Below, one piece after another: positions 57,930 to 64,000 of a DNA stretch of 64,000 nt. Numbering within the stretch: the first letter of the stretch is position 1; every line of letters starts with the position of its first letter. The notes below the pieces were generated by a model that did no database searches, was not told the DNA's origin, and saw only the letters and a list, made by a program, of their open reading frames with translations. Source of the DNA: Rhynchonema sp. JSB1_4. Lineage: Eukaryota; Nematoda; Chromadorea; Monhysterida; Xyalidae. The position numbers and the translations under genes were made by a program. The DNA is taken from the NCBI GenBank assembly GCA_030248065.1, contig JASAMV010007960.1, positions 1 through 64,000 of the forward strand. Reading direction: 5' to 3'.

Positions 57930-58217
57930 CTAGAACTCCAATCGGTCAATCATCACCAGCTGTGTGCACAACAATCCGCAAATTATATTTTTCATAACAT
58001 TCTAAACAACATGGACCCTAATTTTGAAATATACATATTTTGAATTTCAAACCTGCGAATGACACCACGACGGTTCATTGGGACACTCTCTTCTCAGTCG
58101 CTGTTTGGTCACACCCGTTTTGTCGATACCATCTGGGGAATAACTGAATGTGCGACCCGCAACTTCGGCGGCGATTAGGGCCAATACCAGATGCAGAATA
58201 GTGGATAGCGTCCACAT
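57930..58217 (-). CDS. Possible small secreted peptide precursor (64 residues)
   Basis: Exon 58217-58053 starts MWTLSTILHLVLALIAAEVA, a very clean signal peptide. It continues RTFSYSPDGIDKTG, a basic run (TKQRLRR, a possible processing site) and ECPNEPSWCHSQ. A GT donor (GTTTGA) joins in phase 0 to a short final exon 57959-57930 (LVMIDRLEF, TAG) after the acceptor GCACACAG. The short size, signal peptide and dibasic site suit a neuropeptide or toxin-like secreted peptide. The TFSYSPDG segment faintly recalls adipokinetic/corazonin-type peptides, but an N-terminal Gln and an amidation Gly-Lys-Arg are missing. Unproven. Confidence 0.42.
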
Positions 58218-58701
58218 TTCGCTGAAAACTTACAAGAATATTTTTTTGGCAACCAAAGCTCTCGATTGTCTATCATTACAGATCCAGTAACGTGACGTAT
58301 CCGCAATCGGAAAGTATCAGAACTGTGAGAAAGGAAAAGGAAAGCACTGTATTTAAATATTGTTTTAATATTAGAATAATATATAAATTTGTGGACTAAA
58401 ATTGTACAAAAAGTCTGAAACAATAACGGAATAAACAGTATTGTCTTGCAGCTTCTTCATCAACGTCTGCATACCCATGCAGCAGCAACAATAAAACAGA
58501 TTTATCGATCAAAAGTGCGGTATTTTGATTTGCAACCGACAGTGCACAAATATCCGAAACACGCACTAATAGTTTTTTTTGAAATTTGTAAAATATAAAA
58601 ACTGTTGCGCCATGAAATTGAAAATAAATTGTTCTAAAGAATGCGCTGCCTTGAAATGCAACATTTAGACAAACAAACAAAGCATACGCGGTAACAGCGT
58701 T

Positions 58702-59147
58702 TCAAATTTTTCGTACTAAACCAGTAATTTGTCGAAACTTCTTGCTCAGAAATCGAGCTTTTTCTAGAATTTCATTCTGTACAGGAACAACGTTAAGCAT
58801 GAGCGTGTATGAAAGGATGTACTCTGTGCACAAAGTCAAAAATCGACAAACCATCCTATAATTATATGAATCATATGCGAATGTGTATTTGTTGCGCTCA
58901 TCGGCGGATAATTTACAAGCGCATATTTGGCTGCAGCCTCGATGGACAAGTACAATTGGTGTGGTGCGTAAAGTTGGAGATCCGTTGTACATATAATTCT
59001 ACCTTTTAAAACTCGTATCGACTTTGGTGGAAAACCCGTGTCGTTCAACACGAAACATGAAGCCCGTGACTTTAAATAAAGGTCTTCTCTGGATGGAAGA
59101 TCTGCAGGACGATTATATATCAGCAATCTGGCGAGCTGATGTTTCAC
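58702..59147 (-). pseudogene. ORF remnant in two overlapping frames
   Basis: One frame reads LQLYAPHQLYLSIEAAAKYA and stops. A second frame, overlapping it, reads TLCTEYILSYTLMLNVVPVQ to QITGLVRKI and stop. Both look protein-like, as if one coding sequence had suffered a frameshift near 58870. The opposite strand also has an open frame here (59024-59257), so even the strand is uncertain. No family was recognised. Confidence 0.25.
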
Positions 59148-60915
59148 TGCGTAAAATTAATTTCACTGCCGGATCGACAACCGCAATTACAATTCTTGTA
59201 GAACGTAATGCCGATTGCGGTGACGTGACAGATAAAATTTTACGATTTTTTTTTTGAAAGAAGCTTTTCTAGTCATTAAAAACATTATACTGTCTATGTC
59301 CAGCACTCGTGTGATGTGGACTCTAGGGGAGATAAAAACTTGGGAAATGCAAATTATCGATATGTAAAAAATGTGACATAAAACTGCAAAAAAATAATAC
59401 TCTCAACGCTCTTGCAACCTGACAAAATTAACCACGATTATCGCTGAAGATGCTCCGATCACGTATACTGGGTAAATCGCGCGTGAATGCAACCTGAGAA
59501 AGTAAAAGACGATGATTTTTATTATTATTGGGGTATTTTATTGCCAAGCTTTAGCACTTGTAACCAAAATTAAATGAATACATAATTTAGACATTTATAT
59601 ACATCGTCCGAAGTTTCGAATCGATGAAATTTGTTACGTCGCACGAGTGGGCTATGCGGTGACAATCTTGCACTTATGAACAAGACTGGATAAAGATTTC
59701 GTTGAATTAACACGCTGTTTTTTTGATGCGAATTAATACTAACACGAAACTCATAAAAAACATGTACAACAAAAATTAAGGATGGTTTTTACAATTTGTA
59801 TTTGGAAATCTTATCCACCACACAACCACCTGAGGTATATGTAATCTTATACGGGGAAACGCAACCTTCAACGAAAGAAAAATATATGTATAATAAGTTG
59901 CACACACACACGCACGGGTCTTTCTATATTCTTTCCGTTGTAAACAGCGTAATGCATGAATTAGGATGTTTTCACACAAACATTCAAGGGCATCAAAAAC
60001 CGGTGTGTGTTTGCGTGGTGGATACGTCTTCTGACCAGTTTCAGTGTTATCGTGAAACGTGTACATGCGAAAATTGTAAAACTTGCTAACCGGTTCGGAC
60101 CAGTCTCGCAAGAAACAACCCTTATCAAATGTCGGACAAGAAATTTGTAAAACATCAGACCATAAAGCCTTTGGCCTCATTACGGTATACAACATGGCAG
60201 ATAAGAGCCCTTCTTTCCTGATGTTTCAGGCACTGGGTGGCTTCCTGGTCAAAACCGATGTCGACCGATCATTGAATATTGCGGCAACAGTGCAAGGTGG
60301 TTGAACGTTTTTGTTTGTTATTCGGAATTATTGAAAATGAGTAACTAACGATAAATGGTTTTGCGGGAACTAGTTACTGTTACATCACGAATCGGTTGCG
60401 CTGAGTTTGAGATCATAACAATCATATGTTTTTTCACTCATTCTCTTTATGTGCTGTTTGATTTTTACAATAATAAATGGTCTTCAACGTTGTTTTGACG
60501 AAACCGGGTATTTATGTTTCTGATGTCCTTTTGTTTATACGGTGTGCGCATGAACTGATGAGTTCAGTCCATTGGAATAAAACAACAACAACAAACAGGA
60601 CAACGACTTTCTATTTTCGAGAAGACAACTAATTGCTGCACCATGCCCACACTTCATAACACCTTCTTAATTCCACCACGCGCTGAGATGCGACGATCCG
60701 GTGACTTTTTATCACACGGACTCCTACGCCAGAGATTGATCGATGGTCGAGAATATAAAATTGATGACCAAATATATTCACGCCGGGGTAAATTGTTCTG
60801 CGGGTTACGCGCGCGCGGTAAATTTGAATTGTCTTGTCCGGCTTTGACGAGTTGTCGTTTCGGAAAACTATGGTTATGCATAAATACTTTTACAGTTAAT
60901 ATACATATGTGTAAG

Positions 60916-61628
60916 CAGTGGTTTTTTAAAAAAAATTTTTTTTATTAAAAAAATTTTTTTTTAAAAAAAATTCGTTCCAAAAGTTAAAAAAAATTTTTTT
61001 TTATTATTTCAAAATTCGAAAATTTATCTATTTTTTGCTCTAAAAAAGTGCTATTTTTGCATATAAATTGGTACTGTTAACATCACCCGACCCTACCATG
61101 GGTGTATTGGGTGCCATAATCGTTGTTTTGTGGCATCTAGACATAGTGCGCACACTCACAGGGCCTCTCATATGACTACACACGTACATGTGACTGGGTG
61201 GGCATTTATTTATCCATGCCCCAGACCCGAAAGAAGTGATTCTATTTTGTATTCACTCTAATTTCACACTATGTGCAGCTTATTTGCATTGGTCGTGTAC
61301 CTAGACGACATAATTTCACCCAAAATTCCCATCCCGAATATCAGAAAGCCATACCATCACACCCGCACCACCTGGGGAAGGGTACGGGTGTGTACCTGAC
61401 TATGGTTGGTACTTATCGACCATTGGATAGCATGGTTTTCGTATCACCTGTGCTTTATATGCACTTAGGACACATTATGTAACAAAAATACCCCTATTTT
61501 GTACTTGAGCGCTCATTTTTTATCGTGTTGGGCAGATTTTGGCTGGAATAAAAAAAAAATTTTTAATTAAAAAAATTTTTTTTTAAAAAAATGGGGTTCG
61601 AATAAAAATTTTTTTTTATTAACCACTG
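60916..61628. mobile_element. hAT-type MITE, copy 2, inverted relative to copy 1
   Basis: It starts CAGTGGTTTTTT and ends AACCACTG. The core matches copy 1 in reverse complement over hundreds of bases, for example ACCCATGGTAGGGTCGGGTG in copy 1 against CACCCGACCCTACCATGGGT here. The flanks TGTGTAAG and GGTGTAAT agree at 6 of 8 positions, so the duplication is imperfect or has mutated. Confidence 0.8.
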
Positions 61629-63640
61629 GGTGTAATGTAAATCCAAAATTGATTGTACGAAAAATGAACTGGTACACAGTATACATGTAACTGTGACGTA
61701 AATCCAAAATTGATTGTACGAAAAACTGGCTGTAGTGTTGTGTCATACACAAATGAACAGTGTGCTTATTATGAATGGCCATGCCATCGTTTACCTTGTT
61801 TACTTGAGATCGAAGGGGGATTATTTCTTGATTCTCATTTCATTGCACACCAATTATACAGCATGTATGTGCTTTTCGTTTGTGATCTGCTTTCGCTAAT
61901 GGGTCCGGTGCCCTTGGTTGTCGTTAGTACTAATATACCGCATTTCTGGTTTACATTACTCTAGGTGTACCTACAAGATTCTGTCGAGTCCCCACCTCAC
62001 CAAAGAGCGCTTGTGCTCTTTATACCGTAATCCCGGCTTCTGCAGCTAAATAACAAATAGAGCCTGCATGTGTTGTGGTGGACTGCGGCATGTCAACAAC
62101 ATAATTATTAGCACTTCACTTTTTTGGTGTGTCCCGAATTTCGATGCATCTGAACAAACACACAATGTGCCGTACATCGACAACTATAGTAGAACACTTC
62201 CCTTTCAAGTAAGCGCCAACTGATTTCATATTTGAGTGTTCAAGTAGCACAACATAGTGCGGTGAGAAGGACCCGGCTTTCACACGTGTGTCCTATGTTT
62301 GTCTTTTACATATACATACAAAAGTGTACGGTACTGCCCAGCAAAATGAGGCCCAAAAACACAAGTTTGCATTGCACAAACAAACAAATGTACAGTACAC
62401 GCACAACTTACAGTATGCCACGCCTGGCTGACGCGCGTGTGCCTGAAGTGACCCTACAGCATACTGCGGTCAGGTGCAATGTATGTATGTACATGCTACA
62501 TATACATACAAAGTGATAAACTGACGTTACTTGACTTTGCGTGTGCCCAAATCAATGACAAGATATATATTTGATAGTGTAACCTTGACAAAATGAAACA
62601 TCACTTTCGTGAAATTCAGGCCCCACTTTTTGTCCCATAAGTCGATGAGCAGCTTTTTTCTGGATCGAGCAAATAGCAGCAAGCACAGACAGGATCCCGT
62701 CATAATTCAATGTTTATCTTCCCCACCCCATGGTTGGTTGTCAATAAATGCGCGCGATTTATTTATGATCTATAAAATGCCGACACCTGTATAATATATT
62801 TGTATTGCGGGATTTCGGTTCTTTTATGCGGTATTTGCATTTTGTAGGTACTACTGCATTCGGTGCACATGCAGCGCACCTATGGATTTGTATGTTGAAC
62901 AGGTGTATCTACCGGGTGAGTAAAAGTTTTTCATTGATAGAGCGAACGATTAACGAAAAAATCCCATCTCTTAATCTAAAATAACAATCGTGGTAACTGT
63001 TTTCAGCAGTCGGACATCAACACAATCACATAATATCGCAAGCAGCAGCTACAAAATTTTTTTTATTTCGATATTTATGTATGAAGCCTCTTTTCCATCT
63101 ATTGTATGCTTGCAAATCCGCTGTCAGCATAAATTCACACAGACATACAAGAAATGCACAACAATACAACGTTAAATCACAATAATTTAGATGTTTGGAC
63201 GGGAAAGAGCGTGTAGAGCGTTGTCAAGAAAGTTATTATTACCTGCACTTGCAGTATAGGTACACGGTACACACATGTGGTGTGAATGAAAACAGAAAGT
63301 ATGTGTGAAAGTGTTGGATATAAAACCTGTTGTATGTAAGCGTAAACAAAATTCGCTGTATGCCTACATACAGTATATCTGCGTCGCCATCGCCGGTCAA
63401 TAAATATATACAGCTGACTTTTCCACAATCTTTATTATTAATATTATTCAAGATAGTCTATTGATTCCCGTCACAGCTCAATGAAGCATCATTTTACACA
63501 CCCGTCGTTAAAAAAAGTCATGGCATATTTATATCATGCTTAACATCAATGCAGATGCTTGGTACTCCATAACAACATCTCGTCGGTATCAGTAAAATTA
63601 AGACCAAGCCCCAACAAAAGACCAACCCCCTTTTTGTGTG
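61629..63640. other. Sparse region without supportable genes
   Basis: AT-rich sequence with only short ORFs. A direct repeat of GTAAATCCAAAATTGATTGTACGAAAAA occurs at about 61635 and 61698. Several ACATACATA-type microsatellite traces are present (about 62310, 62480-62515). No splice-supported exons were found. Confidence 0.5.
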
Positions 63641-64000
63641 CAGCGTGTAGCTGGCAAACTTTTTATTTCCAAAATTTTTTAAACGCTTTTTTTTTCGTTA
63701 GCCTCCTTGGGTTTTTTTTTTTTAAGAGGGGGGGGGTTAAAAACCAGCGCCCCCCACACAACTTTTTTTTTTTTTTTTCTTTTGGTCGTTTGTTCTGTAT
63801 TTTTTTTTTTTTTTTTTTTTTTATTTAAATAAACTCCCCTTAAAAAATTTTTTTCGCTTCCTATTTATATTATTTTTTTCTATTCTTTCAGAGAAAAAAG
63901 ATTTTTTTTTGTTTGTTTTTTTTTTTTTTTTTAAATTTTTTTTTTATTTTTTTTTTTTTTTCCTTTATCTGTTCTTTTGGTCAGAAATACCACTCTTCAA
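63640..64000. other. Homopolymer-rich end, probably low-quality assembly
   Basis: Runs of 8-20 T and a run of G dominate the last 360 bases, with tracts such as TAAGAGGGGGGGGGTT unlike anything else in the window. It looks like the error-prone end of a contig rather than a biological feature, so ORFs here should be ignored. Confidence 0.6.

Noticed and set aside
59776..60304. Overlapping open frames on both strands (139 minus, 97 and 73 plus codons)
   Set aside because: Some segments look protein-like, but the strand cannot be decided, frames break, and no family is recognised.
60643..60948. 101-codon plus ORF starting MPTLHNTFLIPP
   Set aside because: The start context is good but its end runs into the hAT-type MITE at 60916; with no homologue or splice partner it could be chance.

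Overview
The window is animal nuclear DNA, most likely from an invertebrate. The genes are broken into many small exons (often 50-220 bp) by short GT-AG introns with pyrimidine-CAG acceptors. The proteins are metazoan types: sushi/CCP, C-type lectin, EGF, rhodopsin-like 7TM and adhesion-type 7TM. Introns and intergenic DNA are full of microsatellites and short inverted-repeat transposons. The phylum cannot be fixed from the sequence alone. All exon maps below were made by hand from splice sites and reading-phase agreement.

Layout. (1) 84-8439 (+): 3' part of a CxxC/coiled-coil gene. Its introns hold a 95-bp minisatellite, inverted-repeat elements and a large composite foldback element; one exon contains a 141-unit AC microsatellite in frame. 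(2) 8440-11850: transposon relics, ending in a hAT-type MITE whose target duplication overlaps the stop codon of the next gene. (3) 11853-24476 (-): a rhodopsin-like GPCR. Its 7.8-kb intron between TM3 and TM4 holds a complete-looking opposite-strand gene (16529-23564), a Q/P/N-rich single-pass membrane protein. (4) 26702-46264 (-): a cluster of secreted or surface genes: a CCP-EGF-7TM receptor resembling adhesion GPCRs but lacking a visible GPS motif; two C-type lectin domains with CCP and SUEL-like modules; a protein of 29 CCP-type modules built from a tandemly repeated three-exon A-B-C cassette; and a 154-residue secreted protein with 14 cysteines. (5) 46265-49439: a pyrimidine-biased stretch and a MITE. 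(6) 49440-55335 (+): a gene of about 22 tiny, almost all phase-0 exons encoding an acidic, disordered protein with a C-terminal membrane segment. (7) 55336-64000: sparse; two weakly supported small minus-strand genes (56267-57452 and 57930-58217), a second copy of the hAT-type MITE, and a homopolymer-rich end that looks like low-quality assembly.

How the parts may work together. The CCP, lectin and 7TM genes lie head to tail on one strand over 20 kb, share the same phase-1 exon style, and include very recent tandem duplications. This fits an evolving surface-recognition locus, but that is inference.

The strongest unexplained signal is one 10-base word, TGATGTTTCA (either strand), found 23 times exactly. 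Chance would give about 0.1 copies. It occurs in exons, introns and intergenic DNA and lies outside the recognised repeats.
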